A stretch of 64,000 bases of DNA, taken from Aptenodytes patagonicus. Lineage: Eukaryota > Chordata > Aves > Sphenisciformes > Spheniscidae. Below, piece by piece: positions 37,701 through 49,200 of this stretch (position 1 is the first letter of the stretch; each line of letters begins with the position of its first letter). The position numbers and the translations under genes were made by a program. The stretch covers positions 123,812,294 through 123,876,293 of the forward strand of contig NC_134949.1 of assembly GCF_965638725.1 (NCBI RefSeq). Direction: 5' to 3'. The notes under the pieces were generated by a model. It searched no databases and was not told the origin of the DNA. It worked only from the letters and a program-made list of their open reading frames with translations.

Positions 37701-39500
37701 ATAGACCTCAGTTTTTGGATCCCAGCAGCAGTGGCTCTGTGCTAGCCCCTACACTTGCCTAGCGAAAGACTGCACCACTGCCTCCCTCATCCTACCATCA
37801 CAGGCCCCTACTGCTCCAGCTTGTACGTCCCTATCTTTTTGCATTCCTGAACTTTCCACCCTGGGATCCCAGTCCCGCGGTCTTGGGACAAGTTTTCTGG
37901 ATTTGTGTGTCTGGAAGAACTGTGTGGAGCAGATGGAGGAAGCTGCTGCTGCTGCAGCATCAGGGGATCATTGATGACCGCCAGGCACTGACCCCCTGTA
38001 CAGAGGGGAGCGCCTCTCCCCAGGAAATTAGGGACTGCTGTTGCATAATGCTTTCTCTGTGTGCCAGAGCTTTCCAAACTTCAGTCGGTACGCTTTTATA
38101 TGTTCAGGGCAAATGCCCTGAAAGTACTGCCTTTTCATTTGGAAGAAAGAAAACTCTTCCATTCAACTGAGCTTGAAAATCTAAGGCCAGAGAAGTACGG
38201 TTTCGATGACTTTGTGAAAGCTGCTTTGCGGATTTCATCCTTTCTCTGTAGTCTGTACATCTTTTGTAATGTTGTGTGATGTACCTTGCACCTCAGAAGC
38301 TGCTAATCATAGAATCATTTAGGTTGATGTTTGATTACACTGCATATGTTGAAAATCATTGGTACATGCTGTATGTATGCTGGGAAATACTATAGCGTAG
38401 CAGCTAGTAATACTGAAGCACTGAATGTCTCTCGAGTCTCTGCTTAAAGAACAGCAGGGTTGGCCATTTAGGTTTGGCAGTAACAGCAAACCTCCATTTT
38501 TTGCAATTACTGTCCCAGTGCAGCTCCCCTACTTAAATACTGGTTGTCTCCTAGTGATCAGTTCCCAGAGTTTCAGGTGAGGCTAACAGCAGCCGCAATT
38601 GCTCCGCAGATAGGGTCGTTAGATCCCATTTCTGCAAACAGATCAAAGGAATGGAGGGAGCAGGCAGACGGGGAAAAACGATTGATCAAAACTGATGACA
38701 CTGCCAGAATGAGGCTGAGGTATGTCTTCCATGATAACTCCCCGAGCAGAGGCATCCATGCAGGCACAATGCGTTCCTTGCAACCCCAATACTGTCATTA
38801 GTCTCATTCATGTTGGTGGGCAGGGTTGTGAGGCCCCACCTAGGCCCGGGGGAGGGGGGAAGGCTTCTGTTGAAGATAGGAGGGGAAAGCATTTCCCTCA
38901 AGGTCTGTCGAAGGCTGCTCCTCAACTAAAGAGTAAATGGCCTGTAAGGTTTCAGGCACCATGAATTATCTCAGGCTTTTCTTTTTATTTTCTCTTGCAA
39001 CGTGTACCTACAGCTCTGGGGGTTTTGTGGTTTTTTCTTCTATCTGTCCACCACCAAAATCACAGCTCCCCTCCAGCTGTAGAAATTTGAGATTACAGAA
39101 TGAAAAATTGGGAGGACAACAAAAGGAGCTAGAGAGCAATGCACAGCTAGCTTGTAATAGACACTAGGGAGCTTCCCAGCTATAAATGTGTGTAAAGCAG
39201 TTGGGTTTTTAAAGTCCTCCAGGAAGAAAACCAATAATCTGGGCTTAAGGTAAGTAACCACGCACAGCTCAAAACACGTGCCAATAGCTGAACCATAGTA
39301 ATTGTAATGAAACACCTGAGGGATTTAGTTCTGCAAGTAAACAGCATGTGAAACATGAATTCTGGCCTCTACTCCTCTTGCAGAAGAACGCATGTTACTT
39401 GTATGCAGCTCTGTAGAATACAGGTCGTGCTAAACCTTCCTGTTGAGACTCCTGTTACTTGTACCAGGCAGGCTCCTTCCCACGTTCCCAACTGCGGTGA
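34761..39500. other. Intergenic spacer DOP1B-MORC3
   Basis: AT-rich sequence without a recognised gene. It holds a minus-strand open frame at 35842-35357 (see findings), T-rich tracts near 35736 and 35950, a tiny CR1 tail remnant at 38308-38326, and a more G/C-rich passage after 37600. Confidence 0.65.
38308..38326 (-). mobile_element. CR1 3'-tail remnant (very short)
   Basis: CATAGAATCATTTAGGTTG is nearly the same as the start of the CR1 copy at 48283 (CATAGAATCATTAAGGTTG). Similarity stops after about 19 bases, so this is either a severely truncated copy or chance. Confidence 0.35.
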
Positions 39501-40219
39501 AAACGTCTGTTGTAAATAGTGGTACTGGAATCCGACCGCACGCTGCCTTTGAGGAACTCGGGGACCCACCGGAGGGGGGCAGCCGTGCCACCGCGGTTCC
39601 GCAGGTGCACCCGACAGCCCGCCCGAGGAGGGCGAGGGCGGACAGGCCCCTCTGACCGAACCCTCGGTCCTCACCTCGCGTTCCGGGGCGCGCAGCCGAG
39701 CTCGCTGCGCCAGCCTTAGGCAGACGGTTGTCGGTATCGGCACTCTTCCACGTTACTCCGTGTTAATTATCCATTTAAATGGTGTTGCCGCCGGAGAACC
39801 GGCATTACAGCTGCGCTCCCGTCAGCAGAGCGGCAGCCCATCCCCGCCGCCAGCGGAGGGAGCGCAGACCGGCAGCCACGGCCCCTGCCGACGGGAGCTC
39901 TGCCCAGAGGGGCGGCCGCAGCGTTTACCCGCCCCCGGGCTACGCCGCTCCTCCCCGCCGCCCTCAGGGAAGCGGGATACCGTACGTCGCACCAAGAGAG
40001 GGCAACGCCGGGATCGCTTCACGTAGGAGCCGCCGCCTTCCCCCAACAGCCGCCCCGGCCCGCTTACCCTCCCTCCCTGAGAGGGAGCGGCCTGGGAGCG
40101 GGCGCGCTTAGCGCCGGAAGCGTGCGAGGAGGGGGCGAGGCGGAAGTGCGGGCCCCGGGCACTCCCCAGCGCCTCTCCCGCCCCCGACACTTCCCGCCCC
40201 GGCTCTCGCTGCGGCACAA

Positions 40220-40230
40220 AAGATGGCGGC
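40220..40230 (+). promoter_or_regulatory. MORC3: YY1-like motif overlapping the MORC3 start codon
   Basis: AAGATGGCGGC matches the YY1 consensus exactly and includes the initiation codon. Such overlaps are known from TATA-less housekeeping promoters. The same bases give a good Kozak context (A at -3, G at +4). Confidence 0.6.
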
Positions 40231-40261
40231 GAAAACACAGGGCGGCATCCGCCTCAGCGCG
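40223..40261 (+). CDS. MORC3: MORC3 exon 1 (coding part)
   Basis: ATG plus 12 codons, [13 protein letters not shown], then donor GCG|GTGAGT. The open frame continuing to 40483 is intronic read-through in GC-rich sequence. Confidence 0.93.
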
Positions 40262-43200
40262 GTGAGTGGCGCGGATCCCCGCGGGGCGAGCCGGGGAGGG
40301 CTCCCCAGGGGACGGTTTCTCTCCTCCCTCGGTGGTCCCCGCTGCGGGGGGCGGCGCGGGGGCGGCGCTGTCTGGCAGCCGGGGGGAGCGGGGGCGCCTG
40401 TGCGAGGCCGGCGGCGGCTGAGGGGCAGGGCGCTCTGGGGAGCTGCCGTGCCGCTTGAACAGCTCGTCGCTTTGCCTCGGTGAAAGCGGGGAGCGGGAGT
40501 CTGCCCGGGCTGGGGGCGACGCCTCGCCTCTCCGGGAGCAAAAAGTTGTCGGCCAAATGTTGGGAAGGGCGGGCTCCGGAGCCCTTCGCCTGGAGTAAAC
40601 CAGCGCCTTGCCTCAGGCTTTTCTCTCGTCTTACGCTGTCCCCGGCAGCGCCCTTACCCAGCCCCCGGCGCGCTGTGGTCTGGTCGCTTTACCGACGAGA
40701 AAAGCCGCGGGTACCAGCACCTGCCGGCCGTGCCGGGCGAGCCCCGCCGGCGGGAGCGGGCGGGAGCCGCCGGGGGGCCGCGGTCGCCAGCTCCCGGGCG
40801 GGGTGCGTGGCAGGCCGTGGGGGCTCTGTCATCGACCTCGGCACAAAATGAGCTGGTCTAGCTCAGGCTGTGCGGGAGGGGAAGTTACAGTCTGCGGGTG
40901 GGTCGGGTTGGTTATTGGGGGCGGGGCGGGGTTCACAGTCTGTTGTAGTGATGTAGTTGGTTGCGAACGTAGTGACCTCTAATTGGAAGCTTGTAACTTA
41001 AAATCTTAACTACCTCTTGCAAGAGGCCTAATTACATTTTAACAAGGGTGATGAACGTGCATGCAGTTAAACCCACTACTGCATCGTGCTTTTCAGTCAC
41101 AGTATTGCTCGTTGCTCTCCTTTTGTGGCAATTGGTCATTTCCTTATTTGTGCTGATACAAATTAAGTTAAAGCTACTTTTTGAGTTGTTTGATACATCG
41201 CTGATGAAACAGGATGTTTTTTAAAGCCCTTTCTGACTTCAGCTATCTATGCCTGTAAGTCACGCTTAAAGTTACAAACACCTGGTTCGTAACTTTACTT
41301 ATAGAATAGTGGAAAGAAGCTGGATCGTTACAGTAAGTAACTTGTCAAACATCTGAGTGGAAAACACATGTTAATATATTCTCAGCACTGCTTAAATTAC
41401 CTTAATATAAATTGCCATGATTGTAGAGGTTAGCTGTAAATGTCATCTACTTGAAGTTCAAGAATTACATTTTCATTTCAGGTCTTTAATTCTTGTAAGT
41501 TTTTTAAATCCACGGTTTGTCTGATATATTTTATTAGAGAAGTGTTCTTGTTTAGATAACACAATGTTTAAAAAAAAAAAAAAGGAGCAAGGTCTCCCTT
41601 TGTTTAATGCTTTGTTAGTCTTCTCGAGGGGAAAAATACATCAGCATTAATAATCAACCTTTGCAAAAAAACTACATATCACAAGTCAGACTGCAGAGTT
41701 TAAAATTGTTCTCAAGTTGAAATCACTTTGACAAGCTGAACTCTTACAGATACCGATGAGAAATCTAAGCTAAAGTTGGTACAGTTGGTAACTTTCTGAA
41801 TTATTTTTAGGATGCTGTTTGGTTTTGTTTGTCAGTAGTCATAACTGAAAGTTTACATTCAGTCTGTTTCCAGTGAAAGCTGTGACTTTTGTAGGTTTTC
41901 GCTAAAGAAGTGAAGCAGCTGATACAGTTTTTTAACAGGTTGTGTCCTACAGTGTAAAAGGCTCTATTTTCTAGAGAACAAGAGAGAGCTGATGGCCACA
42001 GTCTTTTCTGTCAGCATCTTTGGAAATATGCTGGGTTTCACCAAAATGTTTCCATTAATTTCAGAAGCATATATAAACAACACAGGCAGTGTGAGCAGGC
42101 CTGGTAACTCATTCCCACGCTGGCATTTATCTCCTTCTGTTGCTCTGTAAATTTTTTGCTCAGTTGCATGATGAGACAGATCAGGGAAGTGATCCAGGTT
42201 AAAAATAAGATTTAAACATTATTTTTGTTTTGGATCAGCTCCTTCGTGTGGTTCATGTAAGTGGACTAGCATAACTGGGAGGGAGGAAGAAAGAAGAACA
42301 TATCAGGAAAGAAACAAGCAGCCAGGTGGGATAAAAGCAAGAGGGGGAAAATGGCAGTGGGGTTGTTTCTCAAAAAGTTGTAAAATACTTTTATAAGACA
42401 AGACAGATTGTTCAGTGGTAACTTGATTTGTGCATGCCTTATGCTCTGCAAGGGATGGAAGAGTTACAGTTTTGTTGGAAAATTAAAATTCCCAAAGCTG
42501 TCTGTTGTTTTTGAGAGAGCAGCTGCTTTATCCTGAAATATTTGCTGGTCAAAATTGTAGGAGATGCTCCTCTTATTGCAGCTGAGTCTTTTTATAATAT
42601 GCAGTTCGAAGGAGGAGGGGATTTAGTTATATCTCCAAAAAGGATTTGGCTGTACTTGGTCTCAAAAGAAAAAGTGAAACTAACCAAAACCTGCTTAGTA
42701 ACAAAATGTATTAAGCCCAGTGAATAAAGCAACTGAATTGTCTCACTGAATCTATGCTAACATAGTCGAAAGTGAGCGTTCACCAGGGAACTAACTCCTT
42801 CCTACTGCACTTACTGAACTTCAGTTATTCATGAGCTAATTAAAGTGGTGGCTTGATAAAATGAAGTGTTAGGGGACAAAATGGGCTCAAATATTTCCTG
42901 ATGAACTCATCAGGAAATGAGTTGCTGCTGACAGCTGGGTGTGTTCTGAAGCAAACTACGAAGGTAATGGCCTTATCCACTATTCTCCATTTTTTTTAAT
43001 CTGGTTTTGTCATGTGCCCTTGTTTGAATGCCTTACATGAGCAAGTGGTGCTGTCTGCTCTGAGGTAGACTTTCCCGTGAACTACCCTGTGGGATACTCG
43101 CTCACCTTTTGCTGGGGGAGATATTAGAGCCAAGAATCAGTTTCTTACAATTCCTGTGTTCCAACCCATATCTTCTCATTTCATATAAACAGTTCACAAG

Positions 43201-46200
43201 TTCCCAGTTCTGTTTACCACCTTCCAGCCTTTCTCAAGACCTTACCACTTGAAACAGCAATCCAGAGAAGATCAGCATAATTCTTGTGTTTGTTTTGTGA
43301 TCATGTCAGTGTTGGTGATGCTGAGGTTCGTTCTTTTATCAGCATTGTCTGGTGACCAGTGGAGGTTCACAACTGTGAACTCATGCCTTTATCAAAACTA
43401 CAGTCAGGGCTTTTCACCAAGTCCATATTGCTGAGGTTACAATGCCAGTAGTAACTCCAGAGGTCCCAGTCTGCCTGGGTTGTATGGTTGGAGTTTTTCA
43501 CTGGCTATCAGCAGAGAAATATTTTAGCAGAGTTGAGCAGATGCTGAATGCATGAATGTGTGCATCTCTGTGGTGGGGTTTTTTGAATGTTAGTGTTTAT
43601 GTTTTGACAAGGAGGGATTTCAGGTGGGGGGAAAAAAAAAACAAAACCAGTTGATTCTTATGTATTTTGATCATGAAGCTTCGAAAGCAAAGGAACAAAT
43701 GCTGCCAGCACTGTGAAAGGTTGAAGTGAAGAGAATGATACAGAGATCTTAAGATCCACTGAGTTACTGTATGGCAGAAGAAGAAATCAAAAGATCCTTT
43801 TAACCGTGTGCCATGGAATATGTGAGGTTTCCATTAATAGACTTGATGTCATTTTCTTCTTGGATTCTAAATCATTTGTAAGTATCTGTTAGGAATTTGA
43901 AAGGGGCACAGTAACTTAGCCTGACTCAATTTACCAGATTTTATAAAACTGGAGTTTTAAAGCACAGATGGCAATGAAGAACGTGATATCTAGTCATACT
44001 TGTACTCTAGCTCGATGGAGAAATGCAGGGATTAAGTTGCAGTCTGAAAGTGTGTCCTGTGCTCTTATGACCTTAGAATCAAAGTGAGGTTTCTTGGCAA
44101 CTTATGTCGATCTGAACTAGGGCTGCTGCCTTAACTCCTGCTCTGGTACCTGGCTCATGGCTCTAGAACCTGCTTGTAGCATTATTCCTTTTCGCTGATA
44201 AATGACTTGGAGACTTGAAGTGGTTGCTTGCTTTTATTTAGACTTTACTAACTATATAAAAGTGCTTGTCAGTGTAGTAGTTCCATAAAATTTATGAAAC
44301 ATGGATATGTACACACAATTTTTAAATATTTTTCTGATATTTTTATATCTTATAATGTGGATTATATTATGGTTTTTGATGTAACTGCACTGTACAAGGA
44401 CTATTCCCAGCATTATGAATTCGTAGATACTGCTTTTTGTGCCATCAACATAACTATGCCAGTGAGGCTTAAGCATATATGTGCAGTGGGTTTGTGTTAA
44501 AGGTCTTGTAAAAGTATAATCACAGATATTCTCAGTGGTAATGCAAATGCAACTGTATTAGTTTCAGCAGTTAAATTTCTTCAAACATTGCATTGACAAA
44601 TCCTTAAGTTATATAGATATTTAGTTCTGGTTTTCCTAGTCTTTTGATCTAGGTGAATATATATGAACCCAGGCTTTCATAAATTACTTGAGAATACTTT
44701 TGTCACTGACATCTGTAAGATACGTCCCATAAATAGGTACTTTATTTGCATATTCTCATCTGGTCCTAGTAGTGGCTATGTTCCTCTGGTTACATCTTAT
44801 CGTAAGTGAGGATGAAATGTCTGAGATCGAATTGCTAAAAGCACAAACCACTAGTTGAGAGAATCTGACAGGTGATTTTGATCAATATGGGCAAAATATC
44901 AATGACATTGGACAGTAAGCCACTGAGTATATTAGGTGCTGCTCACTTTTTGGATTAAGTTTAATACTCATGGTTTAAGATGTACGTTTTTAACATTTGA
45001 GAGCATGTGCTTCTGTTACTAGATTTGGACTAAGGCTTTGATGTTTTCGGTAACCTAGCATCGGTATATAGCAATAGTTCCTTATATTTTTATAAAGATG
45101 AAAAGAGTTTGATAGGATGACAATATAACCCATGCTCAGAATATAGTATGATACTGTGCTGAATTCTGTATTGCTCTTTTGTCTTTAATAACTGTATTAA
45201 TGTTCCCTTTAAAAGGTGTTAGTATGCAAATATTTAAAAGTAAATTAAATTACAGCCTTTTGGTAGTGTTGTACAAAACAGCTTCATTTAATGTTACTTT
45301 ATTTAATGTACTGTTTTCTGGCTTGGTATCATTGAAGAGTGCAAACTAATGCCATTGTTTGTGGTTTATTTCAGCTTTGTCCAAAGTTCTTGCATACCAA
45401 CTCTACCAGTCACACCTGGCCTTTCAGTGCAATTGCAGAACTTATAGGTATGTGGATCAATAGTTTGCCTGAGTACTTGATTGTAATACTTTTTTCTCCT
45501 TGTAAAACTTTTTTCCTTCAGGTAGGGGAACAAGTTGATCCTGTTGTTACTGTTCAGAATCTTACAACTTTTTTTTTTTTTTTTTGGTACAGTCAGATTG
45601 ACTTTTTTCTTAACGGCGTAAGTACTACCTGACATCAGTTCCAGAGGCCTTGTAGGATTTGCCAGTTTCTTCTAGTGAATTTATTAAGGATTGCCAAATA
45701 TAGAAGACTCTGGACCAAGTGAATTCCTTCTCGTCCACCAAATGCAAGCCTACTGCTTTTTGCTGTTCTCAGGCCCAACGAGTAGTAAGGCTGAGTGTAC
45801 ATTCCAAAGATGTGCGTGCACACTTGCCTCCTGTACAGACACAGCTGGCCACAGACAGGAGGACAGTAACTTTGAAAGAACCCACATAAACACAAGCAAT
45901 GCTCGAAACGTGAACAGCACAAATGGCCTTATCCTATTCCTGCTTCCTGGCTAACCAGGTTTAAAGTTCATTAGTGGCACATATGCATACTTTCACTTGC
46001 TTATCACTCATGCTTGCCCACGTTTCTGGGTGTTTTGCCAAGACCTGGGAGTCCTTCCAGTACCTGCATCCTGGCCTTCTTACCAGTCTCTGGCTTAGAC
46101 CTTGGATCTCAATGGTTGCTGGTTTCTTCCAACTTATTGGCTTGTCCAACTTGAAGTTTGCTAGCAGAACAAATGCGTGCAGGCACACACTGAGAATAGA

Positions 46201-49200
46201 GAGCACACTCACACAGGAAATAGTTAGAAATAGTGTTTAGTAAGAACGTACAACAGGGTAGCACAGGGTCCAATCATACAAGCATACTGACCAGCAGCTA
46301 GCTTGCACACAATCAGCCTTTGTTATTTGCCGCCCCCCACCCCCCGTGCCACATTATACCATTCTTCTCCCATCCGCTTTAACCTTTCCCTTTTCTTCAA
46401 TGCTTCCTCAAAATATCCAATAGTAATTTTTGCACATTGTCACGGTACCCCTCAAACATCCTAATTTTCTTCTTTTGGGTTACCAAGCTTCTGGCTGAAC
46501 ATCTTCAGGATTATACTTGGGTGGTTCCTTTTAATGGTCCATCCGTCAGTAGATGGAACTCCTAAGAGTTCTGTTCTTTGTTTATTGTCTCTGTCATCTG
46601 CTGTTAGCTAGGGCTTGCGCTATCTGTTTAATTTATTAGCTCCTGTTGATCTTGTCTTGCCTCTGATTTTTTTGAATAGCTGTTAACTGGGCATCTTCAG
46701 AGTTGCTTGTTTTCTGAGTTAGGGAATGATTAGCAGACTTTCTTTAACTGGTTCCTCAAAATAAAGGTGTGGTTTGGAAAGACTTGCCAAGCTTATCTAG
46801 CAGTTTGCTGCTGCCAAAGGGAGCAACTCTTCGGGTCACACATTCCTTCACTTCCTGTGCATGAGTTCTGCTGTTGCTAATCCAGAAAATTAACCTAACA
46901 AAAGAAAGTAGGAATTTTTCAGCTAGATAAGGCCAGAGATGTCACAAAGGAGGAAACCAGAATCACATGGCTGCGGGAAGGGCTGGCTGGTTTGGGGGTA
47001 ACAAAATACTGTCATTTCAGCTGTTTTATCACCCCATGCCATACCGGGCTAGAATGATCGTAGATGTGGTGTGCAAGGCATGCAAACTTGTCTTTTTCCT
47101 TTGCCTCTGGTTTGTCATATGTGTTGCTTTAACAAAGCTTCAAAAGCATTAGTAGCAACATATTGGTTGTAAAGGCTTCTAGTTAGTCACGTTGATTTAA
47201 ATTTAAATAAGTTTTGTAATCTGTCTTTCATGTGAGATGTAAGGCTATACCATATGCCAAATATAAAATAATGTAAACAGGGTTACATATGGAGGCCTGA
47301 ATTTTAGTTTATGCGAAGTTACCTAAAACGGTAGTGGTCTGTATGCTAAAATCTGCCTTTTAAGCTTTAGTCCCTCCTGTCAACTTTTTGCTGGTTATAT
47401 TGCTGGCTTCTCCCATTAGTCCTCAGGCAGATTAAATTTAGGTGAACTAATGGTGATACTTGGAAGAGGGTAAATGGGACATCTAGAGAGAGTTGGTGAG
47501 CTAGCAAATCAGAAGACTTGTACAAAGTATGGTCTTAGAAGAATACTTGCAAACTTTCAGTTGTACTTGAAATGTCCTCTTTTGTTGATGCTGAAATATA
47601 TTTTATGAACTTTTTCACTGTGGATGCAATTTGTACTTTATGCTTATAGAAAGCAAGCTACCAAGCTGTGATTCCTTTTTATAGGCTGCAATGCTGGCTT
47701 GAGCTGTTTATTTATGGTCCTCAGCTGAACCTGCAAAACAGGCAGTGAGGCAGGGGCACCGCCTCCTGCTGTGCCATCACATCCCACCCCTCCTCCTCTG
47801 TCTGCTTTCCCCCCCTCACAAATTCCATGAGTAGCACAGTGCTGGGGAAGGGGGGAAAAGAGGTGTGAGAAAGTGGTGTTAGGGCAGATGAGATTTAAAC
47901 TAGCTTTGCTGCCGAGAAATGTTTGTGGAGCCATGGTTTCCGTTTCACTTGTGGTAGCAATGCTGCAAGCTCTTTCAAATCCTGTAAATAGAAAGTTTCG
48001 TTTAAAGCATTTTGTACTTCCCTTCTGTGAAAGTCATACCTTCTTAGATTTGAAGAACTTGCACTAGCAAAATACATATTTGTGACGCTCAGCTCTGTTA
48101 ATATGGAAGTGATGTGGTAGCAGGGCAACAATAATTTTTTTTCAACTAAATCTCCTGCACCTGTGGAGTCAAATTCTAGATTTCACAGAACAATCTGGCA
48201 CGCAGGGAGTTGGGCTTCAGGTTTTTTTGCCTGCATTTTTTTAGCGTCTCAAATTTTGATTAGCTGAAGTTGTGATAGTATTCATAGAATCATTAAGGTT
48301 GGAAAAGACCTCTAAGATCATCGAGTCCAACCGTCAACCCAACACCACCATGTCCACTAAACCATGTTCCCAAGCGCCTCATCTACACGTCTTTTAAATA
48401 CCTCCAGGGATGGGGACTCAACCACTTCCCTGGGCAGCCTGTTCCAATGTTTAACCACTCTTTCAGCAAAGAAATTTTTCCTCATGTCCAATCTAAACCT
48501 CCCCTGGTGCAACTTGAGGCCATTTCCTCTCGTCCTATCGCTAGTTACTTGGGAGAAGAGACCGACACCCACCTCGCTACAACCTCCTTTCAGGTAGTTG
48601 TAGAGAGCGATGAGGTCTCCCCTCAGCCTCCTTGTCTCCAGCCTAAACAACCCCAGTTCCCTCAGCCGCTCCTCATAAGACTTGTTCTCCAGACCACTCA
48701 CCAGCTTCATTGCCCTTCTCTGGACACGCTCCAACACCTCAACATCCTTCTTGTAGTGAGTGGCCCAAAACTGAACACAGTATTCGAGGTGCGGCCTCAC
48801 CAGTGCCGAGTACAGGGGCACGATCACTTCCCTACTCCTGCTGGCCACACTATTTCTGATACAGGCCAGGATGCCATTGGCCTTCTTGGCCCCCTGGGCA
48901 CACTGCCGGCTCATATTCAGCCGGCTGTCAACCAGCACCCCCAGGTCCTTTTCCGACAGGCAGCTTTCCAGCCACTCTTCCCCAAGCCTGTAGCGTTGCA
49001 TGGGGTTGTTGTGGCCAAAGTGCAGGACCCGGCACTTGGCCTTGTTGAACCTCATACAATTGGCCTCGGCCCATCGATCCAGCCTGTCCATATCCCTCTG
49101 TAGAGCCTTCCTACCCTCAAGCAGATCCACACTCCCGCCTGACTTGGTCTCGTCTGCAAACTTACTGAGGGTGCACTCAATCCCCTCATCCAGATCATTG

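Larger units (their letters stand above)
39500..40900. promoter_or_regulatory. MORC3: CpG island promoter of MORC3
   Basis: A sharp change to very GC-rich, CpG-dense sequence around the first exon. It includes ETS-like cores (CCGGAAG at 40114-40120 and CGGAAGTG at 40141-40148) and several GC boxes. I see no TATA box near the start. The island reaches about 700 bases upstream of the ATG, so it may also drive antisense transcription. Confidence 0.85.

Noticed and set aside
39760-40483. GC-rich open frames around the MORC3 promoter (88-138 codons)
   Set aside because: Arg/Pro/Gly/Ala-rich translations are typical of CpG-island DNA. The 40223-40483 frame is exon 1 running into its intron.
48447-49103. 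218-codon plus-strand open frame
   Set aside because: It is the complement of the CR1 reverse transcriptase frame; the same applies to plus-strand frames at 30904-31426, 31675-32067 and 32327-32758.
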